From Anaeramoeba ignava (lineage: Eukaryota > Metamonada > Anaeramoebidae), in the NCBI GenBank assembly GCA_028826165.1, contig JAPDFW010000025.1, forward strand, positions 1 to 64,000: a stretch of DNA of 64,000 bases. Direction: 5' to 3'. Below, one piece after another: positions 45,589 through 57,422 of the stretch (the first letter of the stretch is position 1; each line of letters opens with the position of its first letter). The notes beneath the pieces are model-generated. The model was not told the DNA's origin. It did no database searches and saw nothing but the letters and a program-made list of their open reading frames with translations. The position numbers and the translations under genes were made by a program.

Positions 45589-47036
45589 ATGTTTCCAAAT
45601 TTAATTAACAAACTAAAACCACAAACCAAAACAATTCAATTAGCACGAACCTTTTTGAAATCATTTAAAGTAAGATATAAAGGAAATAAGAAAAACAATT
45701 TAAAATAAAAATTAAAAATTTTTAAATAAAAAGATCAATTAAAAAAGAAGAAACAAAAAATTTTTTTTTTTAAAAAGATCAATAAAAAAAATACTCTTTA
45801 TTTTTTTAACATAATTTAATCTTTTAATTTAAATTTTTTTAATTTGATTTTTGATTTTTATTTAAAAAAAAAAAGACCCAAACAAACTTTGATACAATCA
45901 TTATTGGAGCTGGTTCAATCGGTGTTCCGACTGCAATGGAACTCCAAGAAGCAGGACTCAAAGTTCTTGTTCTTGATAAACGAGCATCACCAGGTCAAGG
46001 AGACAACAAACGAGCACTTGGGGGAATTCGAGCAACACATTCAAACGCATCAAAAATAATTTCAGGATTAAGATCATTAAAAATATTCTCACAATGGAAA
46101 GAAAAACACGGATTTGATATAGAATGGAAAAAGGGAGGATATTTATTTCCAGTTTATCGAGAAGCGGAAGAAAAAGCGTTGAAATCAATTTTGCCGTTTC
46201 AGAAATCATTTGGGATGGAAATAGACTTTATAAGTGCGGATCGAGTGAAAGAATTAGTACCAGGAATTAGCGAAGAAGGATTACGAGGAGGAACATGGTC
46301 ACCAAACGATGGTTCAGCATCACCAATGCTTTCATCATTAGGATTTTATAAATATGCAACCGAACTTGGAGCACAATTTCATTTCAAAGAAGAAGTGATT
46401 GAGTTTATAAGAGATAGTCATGGAACATTAACAGGAGTTAAAACAACACAAGGGAAATATCACGCACCAATCATCATTGACGCAGCAGGAGCTGCATCAC
46501 CAAAACTAATGAAACAAATTGGATTAGAGCTTCCTGTCGAACCAGATTCACACGAGGCTGGGATCACAGCACCCGTTCAGAGACTGTTTTCCCCAATGGT
46601 TATTGACATGCGACCAACTAAGGGATCCAAAAATTGTTACTTCTACCAGAATTATCACGGTCAGATAATCTTCTGTTATACTCCAGATCCTGTTATCAAA
46701 GGTTTGGATCGCGAAGAAACTTCTACTTTCCTTCCTCACGTCGCTAAGCGGATGATTAAAGTCCTCCCACGTCTCGCTAATCTTCGTGTTCGTCGTACTT
46801 GGAGAGGATTATATCCTATGACCCCTGATGGTCATCCCCTTCTTGGTTGGAATAAAGAAGTCAAAGGTCTCTTTACTGCTACTGGTATGTGCGGTCAAGG
46901 CTTTTTGCTTGGCCCAGGTTATGCTACTGCTATCAGAAGCGCTATTACACAAAATGAAATTGAAAAAGATGATGATGTAATTCTTTCTGCTGCTGACCCC
47001 CATAGAACCTTCAAGGGAACTGAAATTTTCAAATAA
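45589..47036 (+). CDS. FAD-dependent oxidoreductase (DAO family), copy B
   Basis: Two exons, 45589-45669 and 45876-47036, phase 0, 413 residues. Same architecture and length as copy A. The enzyme exon is highly similar along its whole length, in places identical at synonymous sites (for example around GLYPMTPDG and FTATGMCGQG). The 27-residue exon 1 is quite different in sequence though equally basic (MFPNLINKLKPQTKTIQLAR). The intron is shorter (206 versus 344 nt). GxGxxG is intact. The pair arose by tandem duplication, with the presequence exon evolving faster. TTTGTTCCACTTTTTTTTTT follows the stop; copy A has a one-base variant. Confidence 0.85.
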
Positions 47037-47118
47037 TTTTTTTGTTCCACTTTTTTTTTTCAATTCATTTTTTTTTTTAAAATCATTTTTTTCATTTTTT
47101 TTTTTTCATTTTAAAATT

Positions 47119-49444
47119 ATGAATTTCCTTTCTTTTTTATTCTTTACTTTTCTTTTTATATTCATTACTTCTTCTAAATCAGATTCTTTAAATAATTTTG
47201 AAATTGAAGGAAAAGTAATAATTCCAGGAACATCTCGAATTCCTCAATTTAAAATTATATTAAATGGAGGAAAATATGTTTCTTTTACAGCTTTAAATGG
47301 AAAATTTAATTTGTAAAAAATTTAAATAAAAATTTAAATAAAAATTTAAATAAAAAATTTAATTAAAAAATTTAATTCATAAAAAAAAAAAGTCATGGTT
47401 TGCAAAAAGGTGTTTATTATCTTGAGGTAGTTTCTTCAGATTATATTTTTTCTCCAGTAATTTTTTTAACTCAAAAAAATTTTTTTTTCTTTATAAAATA
47501 AAAAATAAAATAAAATAAAATAAATAATAAAAAATAAATTAAAAAGGTTGTTATTGATGTTCATATGAGAAAAGAAGGAGAAATTAGAATTCAAACTGCA
47601 GATGAAACTAATAAAAAATTAAAATATCCTTTAAAATTAATTCCTCTTAAACAAGTTTATTTTTCTGTTCAAAAACCTCCTTTTCAATTTGCAAATCTTT
47701 TAAAAAATCCAATGATTTTAATGCTTGGTTCTTCACTTATATTTATGTTTATTGTTCCGAAAATGATGAAAAATATTGGTATTCAAATCTATTATTTAAT
47801 ATAATATTTAATATAATATTTAATATAATATTTAATATAATATTTAATATAATATTTAATATAATATTTAATATAATATTTAATATAATATTTAATATAA
47901 TATTTAATATAATATTTATTTCAATATTTAATATAATATTTAATTTAATATTTAATATAATATTTAATATAATATTTAATATAATATTTAATATAATATT
48001 CTTTTAATATAATATAATTTAATATTTAATATTTAATATAATATAATATTTAATTTAATATTTTATTTAATATTTTATTTTTTATTTTTTTAATTAATAT
48101 TTAATATTTAATATAATATTTAATATAATATTTAATTTAATATTTAATACTTTTTTAATATTTAATATAATATTTAATATATATAATTATTTATAATATA
48201 TATAATATTTAATTATTTATTTTAATATTTAATAAAAGCTATTTTATTTAATTATTTAATATATTTAATATAATATTTATTATAATATTTAATTTAATAT
48301 TTAATATAATATTTAATATAATATTTTAATATTTAATATTTAATATTTAATTTTTTAATATTTATTATATAATATTTTTAATTTAATATTTAATATTTAA
48401 TTATTAATATAATATTTTATATAATATTTAATATATATTTTTTATATTTAATTTAATATTTAATATAATATTTAATATAATATTTAATATAATATTTAAT
48501 ATATTTTAATATAATATTTAATATAATATTTATTTTAATATTTAATATAATATTTAATATAATTTAATTTAATATTAAATATTTATAATATTTAATATTT
48601 AATTATAATATTTAATATTTATATAATATATATATTTAATTTTTAATGTATAATATTTTATTTTTTTAATATTTAATATAATATTTATTTTAATATTTAA
48701 TATAATATTTAATTTAATATTTAATATTTATTTTTAATATTTAATATAATATTTAATTTAATATTTAATATAATATTTAATTTAATATTTAATTTAATAT
48801 TTAATTTAATATTTAATTTTAATATTTAATTTAATATTTAATATAATATTTAATTATTTAATATAATATTTTAATTTAATATTTAATTTAATATTTAATT
48901 TAATATTTAATATAATATTTAATATAATATTTAATTTATAATATTTAATATAATATTTAATATTTAATATTTAATATAATATTTATTTTTATTTATTTTA
49001 ATATAATATTTATTTTTAATATTTAATATTTAATATAATATTTAATATAATATTTAATATATTATTTAATATAATATTTAATATAATATTTAATTTAATA
49101 TTTAATATAATATTTAATATAATATTTAATTTAATATTTAATATAATATTTAATATAATATTTAATTTAATATTTAATATAATATTTAATATAATATTTA
49201 ATATAATATTTAATATAATATTTATTATAATATTTAATATTTAATATAATATTTAATATAATATTTAATTTAATATTTAATAACTATAGATCCAAATGAT
49301 TTACCTCAACTCAACCAAAGAGATGACAAAGGAAATCCTGTTGGTTTATTGTCTCAAATGTCACAACTACTAAATCAACAAATGGAAAAAAGTCAACCAA
49401 TGAAAAAAAGCACAGCAAAAAAAAACAAAAAAAAACAAAAATAA
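47119..49444 (+). CDS. EMC7: ER membrane protein complex subunit 7
   Basis: Exons 47119-47312, 47393-47456, 47547-47778 and 49290-49444 give 214 residues with matching phases 2, 0 and 1. A signal peptide (MNFLSFLFFTFLFIFITSS) leads a lumenal beta-sandwich: FEIEGKVIIPG, then YVSFTALNGKFNFHGLQKG and VYYLEVVSSDYIFSP, which align with the family pattern of EMC7 (G-x-F...H-x-I-P-x-G-x-Y-x-V-E-V-x-S-P). One TM (MILMLGSSLIFMFIVPKMM) is followed by a cytosolic DPNDLPQL and a Lys-rich tail. The EMC inserts tail-anchored and multipass proteins in the ER. The last intron is 1.5 kb of repeat. Confidence 0.85.
47779..49289. repeat. EMC7 intron 3, TATTTAATATAA repeat
   Basis: A 1511-nt intron built from TATTTAATATAATATTTAAT units with local degeneration. 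Donor GTATTC, acceptor CTATAG before ATCCAAATGATT. Confidence 0.85.
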
Positions 49445-49663
49445 ATCTCGAAAATAATCAAATAGAATTCTGATTAATTCAAAAGAAAAGAAAAAAAAAA
49501 AGAAAATTTACTTCAAAATCTTTTTTTTTCTGAATTAATCAAGTTTTACTTTTACTTAAATTGAAATCAAACAAAAGCAAAATAAAATAAAAATAATCCA
49601 AATATTCCACTTTTATTTCTGAAATGAATTTAAAAAAAAAAAATCAATTTAAAGAAAATGAAC

Positions 49664-51163
49664 TTAAAAACGTTTTATCAATTCAGCAAGTGGAGCAAAA
49701 TCTGATTTTTTCATTAATCCAAATTCTCCAACAAAATAATAGAAATGTTTAAAAGTCTAAAAAACAAAGAAAAAAAACAAAGAAAAAAAAGAAAGAAAGA
49801 AATTTTATTAGAAATCTTTTTGTTTTGTCTTTTAATACTGTATTCAAATGTGCTTCAGCTCCAATATCAATAACCGCTTGGAAATGACAAAGAAAAATAT
49901 GAGCAAAAATTCGAAATAATCTATTCAAAAAAAATCAAAACAAAAAGAATCAAATTTTCATTATTTTTCTTTATAAAAAAAAACCTTCTAAAAATATTTG
50001 AAACAATTGATTTAAAATTTTTTGGAAAAGGTTGATCAGGATCTTTTGGGAATGAATCTAAAAAAACAATTTTATTTTTTCCAAATAATTTAATGATTTA
50101 AAGAAAATAAGGAAATTTATAAATTAAGATTACCTTCATCATCAAGTTGTTCTTCAATCCAATTAAGTAATTTTTGGATATATTCAGGAGCACTTTTTTT
50201 TCAACATTTTTTTGAAGATTTTTTGAAGATTTAGATTTATATTTATATTTATATTTAGATTTATATTTATATTTATATTTATATTTATATTTATATTTAT
50301 ATTTATATTTATATTTATATTTATATTTATATTTATATTTATATTTATATTTATATTTAGATTTATATTTATATTTATATTTATATTTAGATTTATATTT
50401 ATATTTATATTTATATTTATATTTATATTTATATTTATATTTAGATTTAGATTTAGATTTATATTTAGATTTAGATTTAGATTTTAATTCACCTTAATCT
50501 AATAATTTTTTTCTTTTCTTGCCAAAGATATTCAAATCTAAAAAGAAAAAATTTAATTTAATTTAATTTAATTTAATTTGTGTTTAATTCCTTATTCTTA
50601 CGATGGTCCTGCATTCATTACTGGACAGGTTTCTTGAGTACAGCATGGTTCAATTGCTCCAAATAATAGGTTTGCTTTATTATAAAAATCAACAACAGCA
50701 ACAGCAAGCCAACTTTTTTAATCAAATAAATAAAAATTAAAAAAAAAAAAGTGGAATTAATTTTTTTATTCTTTTTTTTATTCTTTTTCTTTTTACTCTC
50801 CTAATGACTTGAAAATAAAAATAAAAATAAGTTTAAATCTTTAATTAATTTTGTTTTTGTTTTATTGTTGTTTTTATTTTACTGTTTCTTTTGGTAATTT
50901 AACAGATTGTTTTAAATTATGAGCTCCTAAAGTTGCAACTGATTCTTTATATAAAGAATATCTTTTTGTTCCAGGATCAATTTTTTTCTTTTTTCTAACA
51001 GTTTTATTTTTACTGAAAATAATTCAAAAAAAAAAGAAAGAAAAGAAAAGAAAAAAATAAGAAAGAATTTTAATTGATCAGATGATCAACTTTGATCTAA
51101 ATATAAAAAAAATCAATTTTTAATTATTAATAAAATCATTTACAAAAAACCAAAAAAACTCAT
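49664..51163 (-). CDS. MOB1-family kinase activator
   Basis: Nine exons: 51144-51163, 50883-51012, 50797-50807 (11 nt), 50602-50712, 50493-50537, 50134-50192, 49985-50057, 49839-49920 and 49664-49756; 207 residues, close to the usual 216. [43 protein letters not shown], the zinc-ligand pair in [32 protein letters not shown], the second ligand pair in AHIFLCHF and [15 protein letters not shown] are all diagnostic of MOB1. MOB1 proteins activate NDR/LATS kinases in Hippo and mitotic-exit pathways. The 11-nt exon supplies SLGD before the Trp and is required for the frame. Confidence 0.9.
50193..50492. repeat. MOB1 intron, TTTATA/TTTAGA hexamer repeat
   Basis: A 300-nt intron filled with TTTATA hexamers and TTTAGA variants; the other MOB1 introns are 64-131 nt and mostly without repeat. 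Confidence 0.75.
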
Positions 51164-51470
51164 TTCCTTTCAAGTTTTGTTTTTAATTTTTAGTTTATAA
51201 TTTTAAATTTTAAATTTTATTAAAAAAAATTGGAAAGAAAAAAAATGAAAAAAATGGATTAAAAAAAAAAATAAAAAATTGATTAAAAAATTTTATGTAA
51301 AGTCTAAACCCAATTTGGTTTTTATTATCTTGAGAGTGAGAGTGAGTTATTAAAAAGAAAAAAGAAAGAAAAAAAAATCAAAAACTTGAACTTGAAAATG
51401 ATCAAAGAAATTCAAATCAGAAAAAAAAAAGGTGAAAAAAGAAAAAAATTTTTTTTGATTTCTTATTTTT

Positions 51471-52887
51471 TTAGACTTTTTCTTGTTTTAAACCATCTTT
51501 AAAGTACCAGAAATCTTGAGAAAGACCATCATCACCAAATTTGGAAAGAATTAAAGCTCCATCAGGATTTGAACTTTCACCAAGATAGAAACTATATTCA
51601 TCGAAATCTTTCATAACGGTTTTGACAAATTCTTGTGCACCTTTCATAAAAGCATCTAATCTTGATGGATTAGCTTTTTCAAGATGTCCTTTGATTTTTT
51701 TCATATATTCTTTAATTAAAGGAACAAAACTTTTTTTATTCAAGTCAATGGCTAAAAAATAACAAATAAATTTTAATTTTTAAATTTTAATTTTTAATTT
51801 TAATTATAATTTTAATTCTAATTCTAATTTTAATTTTAAATTTAATTTTAATTCTAATTTTAATTCTAATTTTAATTTTAATTTAATTTTAATTTTAATT
51901 TTAATTTTAATTTTAATTTTAATTTTTAATTCTAATTTTAATTCTAAATTTAATTTTAATTTTAATTTTAATTTTTAAAAAGAATTTTAATTTTAATTTG
52001 AATTTTAATTTTAATTTTAATTTTAATTCTAATTTTAATTTTAATTTTAATTTTAATTTTAATTTTAATTTTAATTTTTAATTTTAATTTTAATTTTAAT
52101 TTTAATTTTAATTTTAATTTTAATTTAAATTTTTAATTTTAATTTAAAATTTTAATTTTAATTTTTAATTTTAATATTAATTTTAATTTTAATTTTAATT
52201 TTAATTTTAATTTTAATTTTAATTTTAATTTTAATTTTAAATTTTAATTTTAATTTTAATTTTAATTTTAATTTTAATTTTAATTTTAATTTTAATTTTA
52301 ATTTTAATTCTAATTTTAATTTTTATTTAAATTTTAATTTGAATTATAATTTTAATTCTAATTTTAATTTTAATTTTAAATTTAATTTTAATTTTATAAA
52401 TGAATTTAAATTTAATTTTAATTTTAATTTTTATTTAAATTTTAATTTTAATTTTATAAATGAATTTTAATTTTAATTTTAATTTTAATTTTTATTCTAA
52501 TTTTATTTTTATTTTTAATTTTAATTTTTATTTTAAATTTTAATTTTAATTCTAATTTTAATTTTAAATTTTATTAATTGATAACGAACGCTTTAAATTA
52601 AATGCATCAATAATATCAATAATTGATTCTGTTCCATCATCTAATTGTTGTTCATCATTTGAAGGAATTCCAAGATCATTTGATTTTGTAATTAACTTTT
52701 TTTTTTTATTATGATTAAAAAAAAATTTTTTTTATTAAATTTTTCTATTTTTGTTTTTATTTGTCTTAAAATTTTATTTCTATTTTACTTTTCCATGAGC
52801 TTCAATTAAAATATCACCAACTTCTTTTACTCCAAATGCACTTGAAATTACTTCTTCTCCTGTAAAAACACACTTATAAATATTCAT
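51471..52887 (-). CDS. Translationally controlled tumor protein (TCTP) homolog
   Basis: Exons 52789-52887, 52590-52695 and 51471-51751, 161 residues (family about 170). MNIYKCVFTGEEVISSAFGV opens like TCTP. Exon 2 carries IIDAFNLK, the strand before the flexible loop, and exon 3 encodes the helical hairpin and end of the fold: KKSFVPLIKEYMKKIKGHLE, then FMKGAQEFVKTVMKDFDEYS and FYLGES. TCTP is an abundant calcium- and tubulin-binding protein linked to growth control. The exon 2 donor is GTTCGT, unusual but consistent with other GTT donors in this window; phase 1 joins it to CCATTGAC. The second intron is repeat-filled. Confidence 0.85.
51752..52589. repeat. TCTP intron 2, AATTTT/AATTCT hexamers
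   Basis: An 838-nt intron made almost entirely of TTTTAA hexamers with TTCTAA variants. Confidence 0.8.
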
Positions 52888-53131
52888 TTCTCTATTATTA
52901 TTATAATTATTATTATTTTTTTTTCAATAAAATAAAATGAAAAAAATGAAAAAAAAATTTTTTTTCTTTTTTTATTTTTTAAATTAAAAAAAAAAAGGAG
53001 AAAAATAATTAATTAAAAAATAAAAATAGAGAAAAAAAATCTTTTTTTTATTTTTTTTTCTTTTTCATTTTTTTTCTTTTTCTTTTTTCTTTTTTCCAAT
53101 TTTTTTTTTTAAAATAAATACAAAAAATAAA
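52888..53131. promoter_or_regulatory. Divergent intergenic region between TCTP and PX-kelch genes
   Basis: A 244-bp spacer between two divergent starts. Each side has its own T-rich tract with TTTTTCATTTTTTT close to the ATG on the relevant strand. Confidence 0.45.
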
Positions 53132-56100
53132 ATGCAGAATCAATTAGAAAAAATAAATGGAGTCATAACAAAATATCGAAATAGAAAAAAATATACTGAA
53201 TACAAACTTGTTCTTACAAGAGATACTGAAAAATGGAAAATTTATAAAAGATATTCCGATTTTCATACTCTTCATAAAAAAGTAAACAATTTCCACTATC
53301 CCAATTATAATTATAATATTAATTATAATTTTAATTTTAAATATAATTTGAATTTTAATTCTAATTTTAATATTAATTTTAATTTTAATATTAATATTAA
53401 TATTAATTTTAATTCTAATTCTAATTCTAATTCTAATATTAATTTTAATTTTAATATTAATATTAATATTAATTATAATATTAATTTTTTAAATATAATT
53501 TGAATTTTAATTATAATTTTAATATTAATTATAATTTTAATATTAATTCTAATTTTAATTCTAATTTTAATATTAATTTTAATTTTAATATTAATATTAA
53601 TATTAATTTTTAATTTTAATTTTAATATTAATTCTAATTCTAATTCTAATTCTAATTCTAATTCTAATTCTAATTTTAAATATAATTTTTTAAATATAAT
53701 TTTAAATATAATTTGAATTTTAATTCTAATTTTAATATTTATTTTATTTTTACCCATTTTAATTTTTTTTATTTTAATTCAATTAATTCTAATTCTAATT
53801 CTAATTCTAATTCTAATTTCTAATTCTAATTCTAATTCTAATTATTAATTTTTAATTTTTAATTTTAATATTAATTTTTAATTTTAATTTTAATTTTAAT
53901 TTTAATTTAATTTTAATTTTAATTTTAATTTTAATTCTAATTCTAATTCTAATTCTAATTCTAATTCAATTCTAATTCTAATTTTAATTTTAATTTTAAT
54001 TTTAATTTTAATTTTAATTCTAATTCCAATTCTAATTCTAATTTAATTTTAATTCTAATTCTAATTCTAATTTTTAATTTTTAATTTTAATTCAATTCTA
54101 ATTCTAATTTTAATTTTAATATTCTAATTAATTCTAATTCTAATATTAATTTTAATTTTAATTTTTTTAATTCTAATATTAATTTTTAATTTTTTTAATT
54201 TTAATTTTAATTTTAATTTTACCCCACCCCAATTCTAATTCCAATTCTAATTCTAATTTTAATTTTTTAATTTTAATATTAATTCTAATTATAATTCTTT
54301 AATTAATTCTAATTCTAATTCTAATTCTAATTCTAATTCTAAATTCTAATTTAATTTTAATTTTAATTTTAATTTTAATTTTAATTTTAATTTTAATTTT
54401 AATTTTAATTTTAATTCTAATTCTAATTTAATTTTAATTTTAATTTTAATTCTAATTTTAATTCTAATTTTAATTCTAATTTTAATTCTAATTTTAATTT
54501 TAATTTTAATTTTAATTTTAATTTTAATTTTAATTTTAATTTTAATTCAAAATAAAGCTTGAAGAAAGATTTCCAGTAGAATCTTTAAAATTTACAATGC
54601 CTCCAAAAAAGGTATTTGGAAAAATGAAAGAGAAAGTTGTGAGCAATCGAGTATCACAATTCAACACATATTTACAACAAATTTTATCATCAGAAACAGT
54701 TAGGCAATCAAGTTTAGTTTTAAATTTTATTGGATATGTAAAAATTTTTTTTTCAATTTTTTATTGAAAGTCAACTAACAAAAAAAACTTATTTCAAAAT
54801 AATTATAGTGTCCTAGAATCTCAGGAAGTAATTTTTTATAGGAATTAAAACAATTATTTCATATATTTAGTTTGCAATTAATTAGTATTTTATTAATTTA
54901 AATTATTTTGTGATTGAAATTTTTTTTTTCAAATTAGAATGGACAAAAATTCAACATAAAGGAGATATTCCACCTCCAAGAACTTTTTCAAATATTTTTA
55001 TTTATGAAAAATTATTATATTTATTTGGTGGTTCATCATTAAAATCAGAGAGTTTTAATGATCTTTATTCATATGATTTTGGTATATTTATTTAAATTAA
55101 TTTATTAAAATTTATTTATTTAAATTAATTTATTTAAATTTATTTATTAAAATTTATTTATTAAAATTTATTAATTTAAATTTATTTATTTAAATTTATT
55201 TATTTAAATTTATTTATTTAAATTTATTTATTTAAATTTATTTATTTAAATTTATTTATTTAAATTTATTTATTAAAATAGAAGCAAATATTTGGAAACA
55301 AGAAGAAATTGGAGGAGAAGCGCCAGATACTAAAAATAATACTATTGTTTTTGCAAATGGATTGATTTATTTATTAGGAGGATTCAGAGGAGAAATTGAA
55401 ACTGAATCTTTTTCACAAAATTTAAATGAATTTTATATATTAGATATAAGTAAATCAAATTATAATTATAATCAAAATTAAAATTAAAATGAAAATGAAA
55501 ATTAAAATTAAAATCAAAATTAAAATTAAAATTAAAATGAAAATTAAAATTGAAATTAAAATTAAAATCAAAATGAAAATGAAAATGAAAATGAAAATTA
55601 AAATTAAAATTAAAATCAAAATATTTATATTTTTATTTATATTAAAATTAAAATGAAATTCAAAATTAAAATTAAAATTAAAATATTTATATTTTTATTT
55701 ATATTTATATTTATATTAAATTTAAAATATTTATATCTGTATTTATATCAAAATTAAAATTCAAAAAAATAAGTTAAAAAACAATGGTCAAAAATCGAAG
55801 CAAAAGGTGAAACTATCACAGAACAAATACAAGCAGCTATATATCACAAAGACAAAATTTTCTGCTTCAGCTATTTTGTAACACCACATCCAACAATCTA
55901 CATTTTAGATTTAGCAGAGAACAGCGTGAAAAAAACAGAGACAAAAAATACATGCGAAGCAACTTCACTTTTGAATTTCATCGGAGTCGGAGAAAATGCA
56001 TTGATTTTTGGGGGTAAATCCCTGATGACAACAGAAAACTTTGGAAACCTTTTAATACTAAATCTAGGGGAATTGCGCTTCAGGGAAATTCACCCTCTTA

Positions 56101-56549
56101 ATACATTCACTGATCTTGCAAGACATTCGGGATCTTTGACATTTGTCCCTAAAAGAATATCGTCTTTAAACTCACTAAATATTGAGGAAGAAAACATACA
56201 ATCTCTCCCAGAAAATGAGCGCAATCCAACAGTAAAATCACCGCTTGTTGGAGGGCTTATTATCATGGGAGGATACCAAGATAGTCACCAATTGCATTCT
56301 TTCGAAACCTTTTTTTGGTTCGATTTATCCGAACAGAAATTCTTCAAAATTCTAAATGCAAAACTCCAGTCAAATTCAAACAATCTTGAAGACCTGAATC
56401 AAGAAAAATATCTTAATGTCCCCGCTGATAGATACGGTCAATCAGCTATTTATCATAATAATAAAATCTTTCTTTTTGGTGGTGGTGGTGTTGATGAATA
56501 TCATAATAAGAAATTCTTTAATGATTTATGGGTTTTTCAATTCGATTAA
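53132..56549 (+). CDS. PX domain - kelch repeat protein
   Basis: Exons 53132-53281, 54558-54737, 54809-54827 (19 nt), 54938-55081, 55282-55449 and 55774-56549 give 478 residues with consistent phases. The N-terminal about 115 residues are a PX (phox) domain: TEYKLVLTR, the phosphoinositide-binding KRYSDFHTLHKK, the proline loop VESLKFTMPPKK and VSQFNTYLQQIL. Four or more kelch blades follow: WTKIQHKGDIPPPRT with LYLFGGSS, IWKQEEIGGEAP with LIYLLGGFRG, WSKIEAKGE, ALIFGGKS, LIIMGGY and a final KIFLFGGGG with FFNDLWVFQF. The PX domain should bring a kelch adaptor to phosphoinositide-bearing endosomal membrane. Kelch partners are unknown. Confidence 0.85.
53282..54557. repeat. PX-kelch intron 1, AATTCT/AATTTT repeat
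   Basis: A 1276-nt intron made of TTTTAA, TTCTAA and AATATT hexamers, with a single CCCCACCCCAATTC interruption near 54223. Frames through it read as Asn/Phe or Glu/Leu strings and are not protein. Confidence 0.85.
55450..55773. repeat. PX-kelch intron 5, AAAATT/AAAATG repeat
   Basis: A 324-nt intron of AAAATT, AAAATC and AAAATG hexamers, then TATTTATATTT. The preceding intron (55082-55281) is TTTATTTAAA repeat, so each intron of this gene carries a different word. Confidence 0.75.
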
Positions 56550-57422
56550 TTTTTTGCTTTTTTCTTATTTTTTTTCTTTCTTATTTTTTTTGATTTTATT
56601 TTTCATATTATTTTTAGCTATTTGTTTTTGAAGGTTTTGGGTTGAAATAAATTAAGTAACTTTTTCAATTTTCAATTTTAATTTTCAATTTATAATTTTT
56701 ATAAGTTTTGCTTGTCGAATATTAACTTGATTTTTTCTTTTGTATTTGATCTCTTTATCTTATTTTTCTGTAAATTCGAAATTTGTTGTTTCTATTTTTA
56801 TTATATAAATGAATTAATTTCGAATTAAAATTTTGATCAACTTTTTTTATTTGAATTTTCTTTGTTGTTTTTCTAATTGAATTTTATTTCAAATTGAATT
56901 TAAAGTTTAGCTGTTTTATTGTCGAGTTGTTATTTTTATTGATTTAATCTTTCTGCTTTATTTGTTTTATTGGGATCTTTTTTATTTTTAATTTTTATTT
57001 ATTTTTTATTGATTTATTTAAATAATTTTAAAATGCGAACAAGTTATTTTTCTTATTTTTTTCTTTTTTGTTTTATAAAAAATGATCAAAATAAATTGTA
57101 ATTGAAATAAATTAAAAAGAAAAAGAGGGATTATTTAATTCCTTTCAATTTAATTTCAATTATTTATTTATTAATTATTTTAAAAAGAAATATTAATACT
57201 TACTTTCTCCATTTTTAGTTTAGAATTAATAAAAAAGAATAAGAAAAAAAAAAAAAAAATTTTTTTATTATTTTTAGAGATCAGTTTATTTTAAATTTTT
57301 ATTTTATTTTTATTTTTATTTATTTTGTGAAAAAAATTTTCTTGTTATTTGTCATTCATTTTTTTACTTTTACTTTTAATTTTACTTTTACTTTTGTTTT
57401 ATTTTTTTTTATTACAGTTTAA
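56550..57422. other. Intergenic region, no gene seen
   Basis: AT-rich but not tandemly repeated for most of its length. It ends in a T-rich promoter-like tract with TCATTCATTTTTTTACTTTT before the ATG at 57423. No convincing coding frame on either strand. Confidence 0.5.
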
